Program-made: the position numbers and the translations under genes | The notes under the pieces: model-generated | The model's database searches: none | What the model was told of the DNA's origin: nothing | The model's input: only the letters and a program-made list of their open reading frames with translations | NCBI RefSeq assembly: GCF_003945595.2 | Contig: NW_024104292.1 | Span: 1,798,001-1,862,000, forward strand | Length of the DNA stretch: 64,000 bases | From: Pipra filicauda | Lineage: Eukaryota; Chordata; Aves; Passeriformes; Pipridae | Direction: 5' to 3' | Shown: one piece after another, positions 22,091 through 35,838 of the stretch | Layout of the letters: each line of letters starts with the position of its first letter | Position numbering within the stretch: position 1 is the first letter of the stretch

Positions 22091-24710
22091 TGAATTTTTT
22101 GCCTTTTACCCTAGTGGAAGTATCTTAAATGGGAAATGACCAAAGTTCATCATCTGGCCAGTGCTGGGACCAGGATTGCTTGGGAAAAAACTCATTTTCA
22201 TAGGCACTGTCTCTGAGGGCACTCAACTGGTTGCAAGTGCCTAAAGTCCAAATGATGGTAACTTCAAAAGGCACCCAGTAGGTTTGATCAGATGGGAGTG
22301 GTTAACACTATGTTACCTAAGTGGGTGGGCTATATCATCACTCTTTGGAGTCAGTCATATTTATTGACTTGCTCCAGCAGTGTCAGCAGTGGTACAAAGT
22401 CTGGTTAAGCGTCAACTCCGAAAGATGCTTTTACTATGAAAGGCATCGCTGCTGGTTAAAATGGATGAATATGTGCTATGTTTGAGAAAGGTTTAAGCTG
22501 CTTGTATGCAATGGTGATTGCAGTAGAGCTCAAATGTGACAAGATTCTCCACATAAATTAAATGCTGAGAAAATAAACTTCAGATTTTGGGGCATGCATT
22601 GTCAGCAAATGCTGCTCCAGGCATCGGAAACAGATCCTGATAATGATTACCAATACACTAAACTGAGTATGGGGTGAAAGAAATAGCTTTCCCTTTGATA
22701 TCACTGCAGTTTGCTGGTAAATAGATTCTCAGTTTCTGGAAATCAGTAGCTAATTATGCTGAAAGATCATGATTCTTTAAGAGTATAAATATCTTTAAAC
22801 AGCAATTAAAAATAATTATAACTCAAAAGCTATCAAAGGATTTGAGAAAAAGACAGTCATCCTAGTTGGATGAGTACATGCTGCAAATTGAGTAAAAAAT
22901 TATGGTTTAGATTTTGTGATAGTTTTTCTAGTACCAGTTTTGTCTACAGCTAAGGATTGCCTCTTAAATACCTGCCTCTTGATTGTGATTAAGTGACTCA
23001 TGACAGCTGAAAGGGTCTTAGTATATCCCTGTCCTTTGCAGCATTGTGGGAAGCACAGTCTGTTTTCTGGGATTCAGGCTTGTGTTTCAGGTTGCAGCCA
23101 CTCTAGTGGGTTTTATCTATTTCAATGCTTTTGAGAAAAGTTGTTTTTTGAAAAAGCATGTTTTTTCTGCCTGTCAGATTTACTGAATTATTTTTTTAAG
23201 AACTAGACAGGCTTGAAATTAAAGCAACAAGCAATGTGTTAGCAAGATTAACTGCTTAATTATGAAATTGGTAGCAAGAGGAAGAAACTCATGGAAGTTA
23301 GCCTTTGATTATCGTTAAATACATGCTTGTCTTTAGCTGTTTCAGTGTTTCAGTGAGACACTAAAATAGGAAGCTGCAACACCATTAAATTGTGTCCACC
23401 ACTGTCCTAGCCTGGTTTAGGAGACATAAAGCTACATTTTTCTGCTTCCTTTATTAAAGGTAGATTCTTCTTTGATTTTGTTACCTGTCTTTCTCCTAGC
23501 TTATCTTTGTTATTTAAGTAGAAATATAATATTAGAATCCATACCAAATACAATAATGATAACTCACAGGCTCTAGAACTGTGTTTTCCTACTATATGCA
23601 GTTTTTCTTGTAATTGAATGAGAAAATACAGATATAGAAATGTGGACCTTCACTCTGCTCTCAAGGTGTTTCTCCAAATTTACTTCTTGGTTATATTGCA
23701 CAGTTGCCTAAATTTTTGCCATACTCTGTAAACCCCACTAGAGTTTCACATTACAATGAATTTGGCCTCAAATATTTCTCTTCCCTTATACAGGGTATTT
23801 TTTGCTGCCCCAGGCTGTGGCGTGCTTTCTTTCCTCCTGCTGATAGAGCTGCTGTGGGATCATCCTGTCTATTGCTTCAGGAAACCAGGTTTCTTTGCTT
23901 GTGCAACATATTGTGAAACCATATCCTCACATTATAAAAATAAATTTTATAAAAAAAATAAATTTTTTTAAGCCTTTTCTAGTTGCTCTTTTGAAAGTCA
24001 ATTGAGAAAAAGATGGACTAGATTAAACAATGCATGTAGATACAGACCTAATTTGAAGTGCATGTAAGTACATAAACTCCAAATGTAGGTACATAAACTT
24101 TAAAAAATGTCTCACATTCTCCTTAAAATTTTTCTGCAAAGTTGGTTTATTGTGGTGGTGGAGTGAGAAATACTCAAGATCAGTCTGACATGTCTTGTAC
24201 AGCCCCATACATAAAAAGTAAGGTGGATTCAAGTCCTGCAGAGAACTATGAGGAATTATGCCTTATTCTTGAACAAGTCTTGAAAATGGCCACTGTTCTA
24301 CTGTTTGTCACAAGTTGTGAAAGTGGTTTTGAATGGCACTTGAGATCCTTTTCCAGCCCTATTTCCTACAATTTCTATTATCCCCTTAAAGTAATTTTCT
24401 GATTTAACCTCGGCTTTTCTTTGAAAAGACACGTACTGTATTAATAATATAGATGACAAATAAAGCATTTTGAGCAATTTTTCTAAGTTAGCTTCTCTCT
24501 CTTAAAAGCACTTTCTGTCACGTTTGGGGTTCTGCTGTGACAGCAATATCCTTCCAATGAGACAAAAAAATTGGCTCCAACTTCGGTGATAGATGCCCTA
24601 AAAATATTCCTGAAGTCCAGACTGCAGATACGTGATGCCTGCTCTGCCTTTGTGTCTGCTTTAGTTTAGATTGTGAGGTTCATTGCTATGGGCCAAGTGT
24701 GGCCCTAACT
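22091..24710. other. Unique AT-rich sequence, nothing recognised
   Basis: There is no gene or repeat I can support. A/T runs occur at about 23936-23970. Confidence 0.5.
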
Positions 24711-24747
24711 TCTGTCTGTCTGTCTGTCTGTCCATCTGTCTCTCTGT
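24711..24747 (+). repeat. TCTG tetranucleotide repeat
   Basis: About nine TCTG/TCCA/TCTC units follow one another, the first six being perfect TCTG. It is a short microsatellite. Confidence 0.9.
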
Positions 24748-25694
24748 AAGAGCTACTGGGTAGTTTGGTCAGGCTGTTGGTACTACACGGACAAAAGGTA
24801 AATTGATTCAGCAACATGCAATGGAAACGTCCATTGACCAGTTAAGCAGCTTGGATCGAGGCAGTTCTGACAGCAGGCAAAGAAAGACCAATGCAAAAGA
24901 TTGGGAAAAGATATGGACTTGAACACGGCTGTGAAAATAATGATGTCTGGGTAGCAGGACCAGAGAACAACAAGAAGACCTGATAAATATAAGACGGTGG
25001 GTCAGAATAGGCTGAGAAAGACTGAAAGCAGCAGAAAACGGTCCAAGGTAGAATTGTGTGGATGAAAGATACCTACATGGAAACAAAGCTCAACTGGCTG
25101 ATTTTACCATTTCAGCTTTTTGAAAAAGATTTGACCAGGAAGAATGTCTTTGTGTTTGCCATGTGGCTGCAACTGTGCTAATCCTATGTACCCTAAAGCC
25201 AAATTTGCCGTCTAGAGCTCTGTCATGCCTTGCTTTGGAGGAACTTCACTGAGATGCAACATCAGTGTCTAAAGTCAAGGAAGTCCCCAAACTCATCCCT
25301 CAGCCTTGGGCTCATTGCAGCAAAGGAGCTTGAAAATTGGAGCACCTAACACATGGGGGAGTCCCTATAGTGAGGATACCTTGTGCTTCTGCAGCAGATA
25401 TGGCATGTTTATTAATCTTGTGCCTTGCTGAACATGTGCTCCAGGATGATCCCAAGGCCTGTGCAATAAGTAAAACAAAATAAAAAAAAAAAACCTTTTG
25501 TGTTGCTCTCTTTAACATTGAAAAGACTCCATGACTTGATTGACACAATACAACATGGAGGATGAATTCCTGTAGACATTATACCCACATACACATACAC
25601 AAAGGTAAAAAAGAGCAGGATACTTTTCAACATGAGATTAGCCCTTAGTTACGAGCAGCTGAGTACAGGAAGCTGAAGGCAAAATGAGACCATT
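24748..25694. other. Unique sequence, nothing recognised
   Basis: Mixed-composition sequence without a supported gene. There is an A-run at about 25482-25493. Confidence 0.5.
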
Positions 25695-26155
25695 AAATCA
25701 CTGAACTTCCTGCATATAACAGGGTATTTAATTTCACTCAGTTACCCTACATGAAGCTCAAACCTTGTGTTTGTCTGAGGCACAGATTCTGGAAAGGCAT
25801 GGAGTCCTGCTCCAAAGGCACCAGATGATGGGGAGTTTACCACTTTCTTTGGTAGTTTGTTCAGGATATTAAGAGCTTTCAGTGTTTTAAAAATATGTGC
25901 CTTGTATTTTTATTCCTTAACTTCTATGGGTTCATAGTTTGCTTATTTTTGCTAGGATGAAGAGGTTTCACGTTGGGTACCCTTATGGAGCAATGCAGCT
26001 TTTAAGTATTTTCATAATTACTCTTTTTGATGAGTGGATTGAACTCTGTCATTCTTTTACAACTAGACATTTTCTCTGTCCCTCAGATAATTTTGTGTGA
26101 CCTTTGTAATCCACAGCATAATTTTGATGGCTGAGCACCAAACTACAGTCCAGAA
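25695..26155 (-). mobile_element. Ancient diverged CR1 (archosaur/turtle type)
   Basis: The + strand preserves the order of an old CR1 3' region in reverse: ACTTCCTGCATATAACA, CACTCAGTTACCCTACAT, CTTGTGTTTGTCTGAGGCA, GGAAAGGCATGGAGTCCTG, GAGTTTACCAC, TTGGTAGTTTGTTCAGG, then ATGTGCCTTGTATTT. Toward 26150 it ends in a GAGCACCAAACTACAGTCCA stretch that fits the GGGCACCAGAACTGGACACA region. Divergence is high and there are gaps, as expected for copies inherited from before the bird radiation. The exact ends are uncertain. Confidence 0.65.
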
Positions 26156-26650
26156 TGGTAGATGCTGCCTGGCTAAGTCAATGCATAGAAAGAAAAAAAC
26201 GCAAACCCCCAAAGATTTCCTTTCTTCTCCGGTGCTTACATGTACGAAGACTGTTAGATGTTTTTATCAAGCACTGCTCCAGAGGAAAAAACATGGCCCA
26301 CAGCACAGGGTTAGAGTGGATTATGTGTACACTTATCAAGACAATGCTCTATAAAGACAGGCCACATCCCCTTTTTATGGTGCTTGGTTGGGATCTCCTC
26401 TAAAGCACATACATTTTTTGACTATGCTTCTAACTAGGCTGCAGAAAATTGAATTAAAAAAAAAATGCTTAATGCCTTCATTTTAAAGAAGAAGGAAATA
26501 TTTCAAAAACTATGGGGCAAGCAAACTTGATTCAAAGCCAGAGTAGATCATCTGTAGCTGATCATGAGTAACTTTAAAGATAAATTTAATGAGTATCAAA
26601 CTGAGCTTCGAGAAAAGTCAGAGTGATAAAAAAAGTGTATTTTCCAAGTT
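26156..26650. other. Unique AT-rich sequence, nothing recognised
   Basis: No gene or repeat is recognised apart from an A-run at about 26456-26466. Confidence 0.45.
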
Positions 26651-26741
26651 TTGCATTTTGGTTTTTTGCTTTGGTTTGGTTTTGTTTGTTTGTGTTTTGT
26701 GTGTTTGTGGTTTTGTTTGTTTGTTTGTTTTTCTTTCTTTT
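26651..26741 (+). repeat. T/G-rich low-complexity tract (TTTG-like)
   Basis: The + strand is almost only T and G, with TTTG/GTTT units, then CTTT at the end. The plus open frame across it (Val/Phe/Cys/Leu-rich) follows from this composition and is not a membrane protein gene. Confidence 0.9.
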
Positions 26742-29700
26742 AAATTAAAAGCACAGTATCCTTGTAGCCTGTATATAGACTTTGTTCCCACCAGTTCAGT
26801 TTCATCCTGCCTCTAGGCAACCCATCACAGATATTAATCCTTTTAGCTTCTCTGAGTGTTATAAGTTAACTCTCCTGTAAGCTTCTGCCAGTGTAACATC
26901 ACACCATAATAACTGGCAATGCAAAGGAGCAGGATGCCATTCCAATTGCTGCTTTACTTCCAGGAAGTGGAGGAGCCCCATTTGACTGTTCTTTTGTTGT
27001 GTTAGTAAGGCTTATACTCTGACAGTGGTAAGGGCTGGGGATGTTTAATGGCAAGCCTCACAAATAAAGGAACAAATTATTGTGTCTTAATTAAAAACCA
27101 AAATGAAGTAATATAATGACTGGAGAATACTTTCTCTTTTTCTAACCTCTTTAAGTTACTACACCTTTGTGCCGCCTGCTGGACCCTCTCCCCATGTAGG
27201 AGGAAGAAGATTGGCTTCATCTAGACCCAGAAGATACATCAGGGCCACCTACCAGGGGCATGGTGGATGTCACTGATCACACAACTGCACAGTGAACTGG
27301 CCCTGTCCTTGCTTTGGATGCTGGAATCAGTATAGTCACTGACTGCAGCCTTGGGCCCAGTTGCTTAGCGCTGTTTAGTGTGGAGCAGATCTTCTGGGTG
27401 AAATACTGTATTGATGTATCTGAGCTACATCTGCATCTGAAAAGGGCATTTCAGCCTGACTCAGCAATGTCCCATGGCAAAACATGGAGGTGGGTAGATG
27501 GGCCTGGTTCATCAACAGCATATGTACTGGAAATCCAAACCGGCTGCTCCTTTGGAAGATCTCCTGGGTGTGCTGAAAGACATCACAAAAGCACTGTGCA
27601 CAAGCTGTACAGAGCTTTCTATGTTTTCTGCTGTACTCTGTTAGGCCATGAAACAGTTAACACTGTTAGCATATGAGCATCTGAGTTAGCATCTTTGCTG
27701 AAAGGAGTGCAGCAGTTTATATTTCTTGGAGCAATTGTTTCAGGCTGCTCTGCTGTTCCAAGCCCACACCGCTGCTCTAGTGAAGCTCAGCTTGGGTTTT
27801 CTTCACAGTTGTGACAGCCAGATATGACTAAAAATACAGAGAGCTGAGATTCCTCAAAACAACTGTGAATTCTGTCTCCACTTTCTCCCCACCTATTCCT
27901 TCTGCTTGCCTGGGAGAAAAATTGGGTTTGGAGTGATAGGGAAGGGGTTAATTTCTTTCCCTTTGTTTTTTTAAAGGTAGCTTTTACATTAAGGCACTAT
28001 GTAAAGGAAATAAATGTACAGATAGATGTACCATCTATAAATATACAGTGAGCATGAAACACAGAATTTTGGAGATTTAAGCCATGTTTTTAAAGATGTG
28101 CAAAGCCCTTGAATTAATGTGTTGTGTTGGTATGTAGTATAATATATAACTAAATACCAATAAATCTGAAACTTAACATTAAGATTATATAGGTCAGATA
28201 TATTTTAAACTTAGGAGGGAAAAGAGATAAACAGATACCTTTTTCTGAGCACTCCTTGCTTCCAGAGATGTAATGCCTTCTCAGTCACGGAAAGATTTTT
28301 CTTCTGATTCTCTACACACCTCTGTTTTGCACCTTTTTTTTTTATTTTCCCTGGGAGCCATATTGCCATAAGCTACAAGCTTTGATTTGCTGTTGAGAGT
28401 GACATATGGTTCCTCCCTTTAAGGAATTTCATAAGCATATCACTTGATCTTTCATGTTTAGTCGGAATTCAAGAAACAAAAGAGATGCCAGGATGTTGGT
28501 TGGTAACAGAGGATCTGTTACTGGGTCATTCCTGTCAGTTTATTATCAGCTTTGTGCTGTAAATAGTTCCCAAGGCAAAAACAGCAGAAGAGCAATAGAG
28601 GTACAAAGTAACTGAAAGGGACTGCCCAGACGGTTAGAGAGAGAATGGATAAAGTGAATTCCCACAGGGTTCAGTCCAAGCACACTGAAGTTCATGCTCT
28701 GTCACATTTCCTTAATCTTAATATTCTTACTGCTTTTTTAGCAATTGTTACTTTATACATTTCTAAACCATAAAAAGAGATGTACTTAAAAAATGTCCAC
28801 TCCCAAGCAAAAAAATGAATACTTGTTTGCATTTAATAATCACTAAAACTTGAAATGGTAAATTGGATTTAATTGTGTCTATTATAAGTTGATGGGGGAA
28901 TAGCTATGCATTAGCCCTGAATTCTGATTACCTGAGAGGTTCCACTTGTAGTATAATTAAGAGCAACTTCACAGTAGTGGTAGGTGTATGATTGAATAAT
29001 ACATGCATCCCCTGCTGATGAAATTCAAGGCAAAGTGTTCATGAGGGGTTTTTTTTTCCTTATTCCTGAACTTAAAATGCAGGAGGATTATTGCAATTAC
29101 AGGCCATGTTTACACTGTTAGCAGCGACATGCCAAAGCCCTTGATGCAAACACCTTCAGACTTCAGTGGGGTTGGCAAAGAATACCACTTTTGCAGCTCA
29201 GCCCTTGTTCTACAGAGCATTGTATTACTGGGTTCCTGTGATGGTTGGTTTAATCAGGAACATAGATCAGAGCTTGAAAGAGGCATTTTTCCAATAATAC
29301 AAGGGACACCGCCTCATTGACAGTGCATTGCTTAATACATATGCCCACTAGATGGCTGTAATTGGTGTGGCCTTTTTTTAATTATAAAATATTTTACACA
29401 TTTCTGGCTTTAAAGTCTTGTTTATTCCTGTCCTTTAATATCTCCTTGTACTCTCTCAATATATAAAGATACCTTCTCAATGCGTAACCCTCCATCAGCT
29501 TGCAGCTGAATATTCCTGGGCTCCAAGATTGTATGACCTCCTCAGCTGCTGCTGTCTGATCCCTTGTATGACATGAGGTTTCACAGCACCGTACCCACAG
29601 GCAGAGGGGCTTTAAGCCCTCCATCCCTCCAATACAGGAGGCAGCACAGCCACATATCTGTTTCATCTCAAGTAGCCAGTCTCTGTCCTCTGTAAAATTG

Positions 29701-30378
29701 CTCCTGCTTGCTAAAATGAAGGGATTAAGAAGTAATGGCCTGTAACGATGGGAGAGTGGAAAACTGAACTGTGAGAAGGGGACAGAGCTGCATGGTGGCA
29801 CATGGAGGCTGTATCAGGGATGCACCTGTAACGCAGGACTGTCCATTCTTCAGTGTCTTGCTCTGAGCAGTGGTTCTGGCTTTTCTTTTTCTGCTGTTCC
29901 GCCCATGGATCTTTAATTCTGAAATTATGCATTTGTCATCCTTTTCACCAGAAAGGCTAGACATTCAGCTAATCCCTTAATTCACCATATATCTTTATGG
30001 TGAAGAGCTCATCATTAGTGTGAGGGTACATCTAACCATATTTTTCTAGTATCAGAGCAGGAGAAGGTGTGGTAATGGTTAGCAGTTTTGAAGCCACACT
30101 CATGAATTACAGATAGAGGGGCATGGAGAAGTTACCTTCACGTTGCTGCTTTGACTGTCAGTCTTGGCATCAGAATCCATTCTCAGCAGTGACATTTCAG
30201 ATTTCGTGTTGGTTTAGTAATTCCAAAACTGTAGTGCGGCAACCCAAGGGAAATGTCCCACTGACATCTTGGGCAACCATTCTGAGCAGGATTTAACACA
30301 ACTCCTTCAGCCAAAAGTTGAATATAGTGGCATATGACCACCTGCAAGGGTTTTGAAACTCTATTGGCCCAGAAAGTT
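26742..30378. other. Unique AT-rich sequence, nothing recognised
   Basis: There is no supported gene. Plus frame 27314-27676 (120 codons) and minus frame 29394-29801 (135 codons) lack recognisable domains and flanking splice evidence. T-runs occur at about 28335-28344 and 29048-29057. Confidence 0.5.
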
Positions 30379-30432
30379 TATAAATATATATATATGTGTG
30401 TGTTCATAAATATATATATATATATATATATG
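30379..30432 (+). repeat. TA/TG dinucleotide repeat
   Basis: Two TA arrays, the longer with about 12 TA units at 30409-30432, are separated by a short GTGTGTGTTC segment. It is a self-complementary AT microsatellite, so hairpin formation and length variation are likely. Confidence 0.92.
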
Positions 30433-33400
30433 CACTTGTCATTCATAGATAACAAAAGATCACAGAAGCCTCCTTAGGTATTTGTGAATTCAATGGGAAG
30501 AAAACTCTGGTTCCTCTAGAATTAACATGTTGTTGGTCAGTTGGTACCCAGTTTTTAACTTTCTGTGGCCTTCTTGGCATTTGATGGCACTGTGGTCCTG
30601 TTGACATAGTCACGTTAACAGCACTAAGATCACTCCTGAGGTACAACACCAAACACCTGCATGTCCAATACCCAATATCACTGCAATCTAACCTAGGTGA
30701 CCACTGTGGATTTTAGGGTATGCAAGATAAAACCTTGGAAGGTTGCTATCAGTATGTGAACCCTGAGTGACCCTGCTGAAGACAAGACACTGGTACTTCA
30801 GAGGGAGTTGGCAGCCGTGCCTGCATGGTCATTGTACCTCCAGTAACTTTGGCAAAGCGATGTCAGGAAATGACACATTTTCTGACTTGCTTTTCTCAGA
30901 AGTCTTTCTACGTGCTCTCTGAAGGCTGAAATCTCAGCTGACCTGATGGTTGCAGCTATATTAGCTCACCATGGGTTCAAACAGTATGCTTTCTGTACAG
31001 AAATCTCTGTCAAATAAGCTTTTTTGCTGTATACAAAGTGTATTTTTCAAAAGTATATTTTCCAGTTACCTAAAACTTTTAAGTGATCTATGCCCTAAGA
31101 TTACCTTTTAACTACTTATCCCTTATATTATTGGCCATATATTTCAGGTACACAAATGAAATAGTAAACAAAACAGAAAACCCTAATTTGACACATTTCC
31201 AGAGGCTAATTATATAATGGAAAAAGCATTCACTTTGTTTTAATGGGCTGCAGTATTTACTCTTTTTTTTCCCCCCTTTTTTTTGGCTGGAAACGTGTAG
31301 TATGCCTATCACAGACACTGAGACAGAAAGAGCCAGCCAGCACATTTTCTTCAAACTGACTGGTTCATAACCCAGTGGTATGTTTTCCAGTGTTTTTGTC
31401 TGAGCAGTGAAAGTGGAAATTTGCAAACAAGACTCCCTGTATATGCGGCATATGAGAATAGGAAACAGTAGAACAAGTCAGCAGCAACTTGTTTGTGAGA
31501 GACAACATGCCATCAAAAAATTCTTACCGTCTGTGCGCCTACAAAATGTTGCTTTGTCTTTATACTCCTTTCTATACTACTTCATATACTTACCTGTAGA
31601 GTCAGTAGAAAGAATGAAACAGACTCCTTCTTGCAGCATATGCTATGACCAAGACAAGTAAGGTTGTAGCTACAATCACTGTTCCAGAGTGGCCACTCCT
31701 TTGATTTGAGGATCAGTCCTTGAAAATTTACATGTCCCTGCCCATTTTAAGTATACCAGTATCCACACAGAAGACTAGTCTAATGGTAAGGGAGAGGCAT
31801 GAAAATGGGAGGATTCTTTGGCTTGTTCCTTCCCAAACACATCTGATCTCTTTGGAGTACATGTATCTTTGGCTGTTTAATACTATTCTCCCACTTCAGC
31901 ACTGCATGTTCTGCACATTCAGAATTTAGGATTCACAAACACCTTCCAAATGCATGAGAAAAATGCAGGAGACTGTCTGATCATTGAAAACCCAATTCTT
32001 CCTCCCTCCTCCCACTGTATTCTTGGCTTCCTTTTTTATTTTTCTTCATATTTTTCAAGCTTCAAACTTTGGTCTTCAGATATAAAAATAGAAACATTCT
32101 TGAAAAAAAACCCCCAAAACTGATGTATAGACACCAGACCCAAGGAGCTGCAATTTTTAAGTAAATCAGTAAATTTCTCAAGCTTCAATAAAACAGCAAG
32201 ATTTGGTGGCCCTGGAGCACTAAACATGCAACCTTATTTATTTTCTGTTATTTCTTTTTTATGCATGTGTCCAGAAAGCAGCCCAGCATGCTATAAGCAG
32301 TGAAAAATCCTTGTCTGTCCAGAACCCTCAGTGTGACCCATAGTAATCCCATTTTCTAATATGCAGCTGTAGAGAGACCCACATCAGTGACTGGATTGAA
32401 AGCCCAGCAATTTGTGAGCCTGAGTTAGAAACAGCTTCTGCTGCCATCAGCATTGAGGTAGGTCAGTTTCTTAAGATGTTTTGGATTATTCCAAAGCAGA
32501 GATGCATAAGGCCAAATAACATTGCATTCATTTTGACCAACAAAGTACAGATGTGTCTCTCCTTTATTCTGCCTTCATGATACCTTTACAATGCAGTTGC
32601 TATCATATTTCAAAGCATATGCTTTTTTCCTAGCATGGACAGAGCTGAAGACAGTTTTGTCTTCTCAGTTCTTCCTTGAATTTGTGCATAAGCATGCATT
32701 TCCCCTGGGAAGGAAAAAATATTAGAAGCTACTTTTTTATGATCTCTCTACTTTGGAGACATGAGGATTTTCAAAGTTTCACATATTGAAAGGTGATGTA
32801 TCAATGGTAGAAAATGTCACATCCCTTGACATTTGAATAAGCTAATGATCGTTTCCCTTGGGCTGTCTAACATTGGAAAAGCCCCAGGAAATCTGACATT
32901 CAACTTGCCAGAAGTGGAATTACAGATGGCTGCTGAACTCGTTTCAGTGAGTAAGAAAATTAAAAGTGGAGATTAAGAAGGAGAATGGTACAGCAGCTCC
33001 TTATTGTCTACTAATAAATTAGAAATCAGATCTAACCACTATTTAGCATGGAAGTCTCATAAAATGTAGAATGGAAGTGTCCTCCTCCCCTTTCACCAAT
33101 AAGATAAAGGTAAAACAATTTTGGAGGTAAAGAGAGGAGGGAAAGGATATATTTTCCTGCTACAAAAAAAACCCAGCAAACAAACCAGAAATGGACAATC
33201 TTTGGTAAGCAGGTACAACTGGAATATCTAAAAATTCTAATCAGTCTTTGTTCTGGGAAAAAGAATACTAATTTGTTTGATCAATGGCCAAGTTCCAAGA
33301 GGATAGTTTGAAGTAGTCAAAAATGCAATTTCTAATTGTTTATGGAAATGTTACTGTAGTTTCCCTTCCTGGGATACCCAAAATCTAGTGACAGAACTAT

Positions 33401-35644
33401 GTAAACTGCTTTTTCTCATTGCAAGTTGGACTGTACAGGCTTATTCTTGGGAGATTAATTTTATTTCCTTCAGTTTCCATAAATCTTCCAGGTAAGTCCG
33501 TGACCTCCAACCTCTAATGCATGCCTTTGTAAGGGGAAAAAAAAAGTGACTTTCTGTATAATAGCTTGTTATAAAATGTTTATGTCATTTTGAAAAGCTT
33601 GGAGAAATTGTACTGGGTAAAACATCTACTTCAAGATGTCTCCTGGAAGATGGGCAATTCTGACAGCAGTTGGATCATCTTGGCAGCTATATTAGCTCTA
33701 CTACGTCTTAGGCAATAGGCACTGACTTCCCTTAGATGAAAATCATAGCGCAAAATCTGTTTCCGATCATATTACTGGGTTTTGTGGGGTTGAGAAAATG
33801 GCATCAGTCTGCAGCGTGCAGAGTATCTTGGCACAGATCCAGCACAGCACGTGAAAACCATGTTTCTCTAAATATGTGCTTAATCCCCATTTTCAATGGA
33901 GAAGAAAGGCCCTCATTATCTCTCAGCACTGAAACTTAAGTGAACAGTCCTGCTGCTGTTGAGGACAGTAGCAAAGTGCTACAGATTTAACGGTGAGAAT
34001 GTGGTCCATGGTCTAACCTTGCTATGTACCAAGTGGCCCAAAATGTTACCAACATTATAGAATAAAACTATCAATTAAGAGCTTTGCAGTACTTAGTTCT
34101 AACAAGGATTTACCTGGAAAGGGTTTATACTTTCACGTTTCAGCTGGAGATACCGTGAATGTGCATATTAGGAGGATTCTTCTTAGATGAGGATTGAGAT
34201 CACAATTGGGTATTCTTGTGCTCCTCAATGGGCACTTTTTTTTCAGCTGCCCTGAACGAGTGGTCCTAGTGTCAGGGGCACTGGGGCAAGTTAATACTCT
34301 CAGAGTATTCCCAGATATGAGCTGCCAACCTTTGTCTTGAGCTGTCAAGTCTGTTTAAGATCATTAGTTTAAACTCCAATTAAAAAAAACAAAAAAGAAA
34401 AAGAAAAAGGAAGTTGGTCCTTTCTTCAATCAAATGCTTTTGACTGAAGAACTCATATCATAGACAGAGATGATCATTTTGTGGTGAAATTAATGGGTAA
34501 ATACTCAGGAGACTTGCTGTCTATTCCTGCTTCAGCAACAAATGTCAAGAACAGTTTGAGATGTGTTACTTAATATCTCTCACCAGCCTGTAATATCCTA
34601 AATCCAGGGTGGTGGTGAAAGTATTTGCAGAGGAGTGGTTATTTAACTCACTTGTGGCAAGTGCTGTAACAGTGCAAAGTGTTATTGCTATTACTGAATT
34701 TATTTTGATATGTTGCTCCAAAGTAAGCCTGTGCAGAAGGAGATTATGTCATGAACTGGAAAGAGGATATGGGCATTTCCTTTTCTTAGTCACTAAATAT
34801 CAAGAATGTCAAGTTCGAGTTACAAATCTTCAATTTAAATTCTATTTTTATCTTCACATATGGATAATTGCTGGACATTCATCAAAGTTACAACCAGATG
34901 CATAAGTGGCACTGAAGGCTATGAAAATTATTAGATACTAAATAGATTTATAAAAATGTTGAAATTCACTGACCTCTTTATCTATAAGGTCACCCACCAA
35001 ATGTCTGAGATGTGTTAAAAACGAACCCAATGTCTGAGTTGTGGGAGATGGGCTGTTGCATAGGGAGAACCAGAGGGGAAAGACTGTAGAACTTCCTTTG
35101 ATTTCCTCCAGAGAGGAACATAACAACAGTGGTGGCTTGCAAGGCGTGTCTTAACTGTGACCAGCAGTTCAGGGTCTTTCTGTCCTATGCAAACAGAGTC
35201 CTGGTTTTAGTCTGAACATGGGGAACTTTGATCTCCTTCCCTCTCATTGTGTTCCTTCTTTCATCCTGTTTCTCTTTAAATGTCTTTTCCATGTCAGGTG
35301 CCATGAGCTTCTTTCAGTTTCTACTACTTTTACAAGCCTGAGATATATTTTTATGAGTGTTATCAAAAACCTGCACTGGGGGTTGGGTATATTTATTCCC
35401 ATGAATTCCTTCTTTTCTTCTCTCTTCTTACAGTTTTGTAAGTAATACACTGTTAGGCAGAAGGATATCAGTTCCAGATCTGTGGCAATTTGTCCTTTGG
35501 AAACATTGGTAGTGTTGTGATGAATTTATTGAACCTAACTGAAGCCATGCTTTGACTTCAGAAAAAACATTTTTTCAACCATTCATAGAAAGACCTTATT
35601 GCAGCTAAAACATACTTTAGTATATCATACACAACTGTGAAACC
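30433..35644. other. Unique AT-rich sequence, nothing recognised
   Basis: Five kilobases without a supported gene or named repeat. Pyrimidine-rich low complexity occurs at about 31261-31284, and an A-rich stretch at about 34381-34410. Confidence 0.5.
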
Positions 35645-35838
35645 TGGTATGAAAAGGAACCAGAGTAATAATCTATTCTGACATCCCTACAAGACAAACC
35701 ACAGACCTTCTCTGACATAATACATGTTCAAACTGGAGATCTTTCAAAGACCACAAAATCCACTCTTAGTTTAAAAACCACCAGTGGCAGAGATCCTGGT
35801 GCAGACAAAGCTGAGTTGTATGAACACATAGCTTTCCT
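35645..35838 (-). mobile_element. Ancient diverged CR1 fragment
   Basis: The + strand shows AATAATCTATTCTGACATCC, then ACAAGACAAACCACAGACCT, and later TTTAAAAACCACCAGTGGCA followed by GAGATCCTGG. These fit, in order, the reverse complement of the old archosaur CR1 3' end (the 'ATCTAGTCTGACCTCCTGTA' and 'TTTAAAAATTGNCAGTGATG' blocks as I remember them). High divergence marks it as a fossil. Confidence 0.6.

Noticed and set aside
26589..26816. Small membrane-protein-like ORF (Val/Phe/Cys-rich)
   Set aside because: The hydrophobic part comes entirely from the T/G-rich low-complexity tract at 26651-26741.
28560..28650. Another MIR-like fragment
   Set aside because: Only a weak GTAACTGAAAGGGACTGCCC resemblance. 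The order of MIR blocks is not convincing.
29394..29801. 135-codon minus ORF
   Set aside because: No recognisable domain, and overlapping frames of similar length suggest chance.
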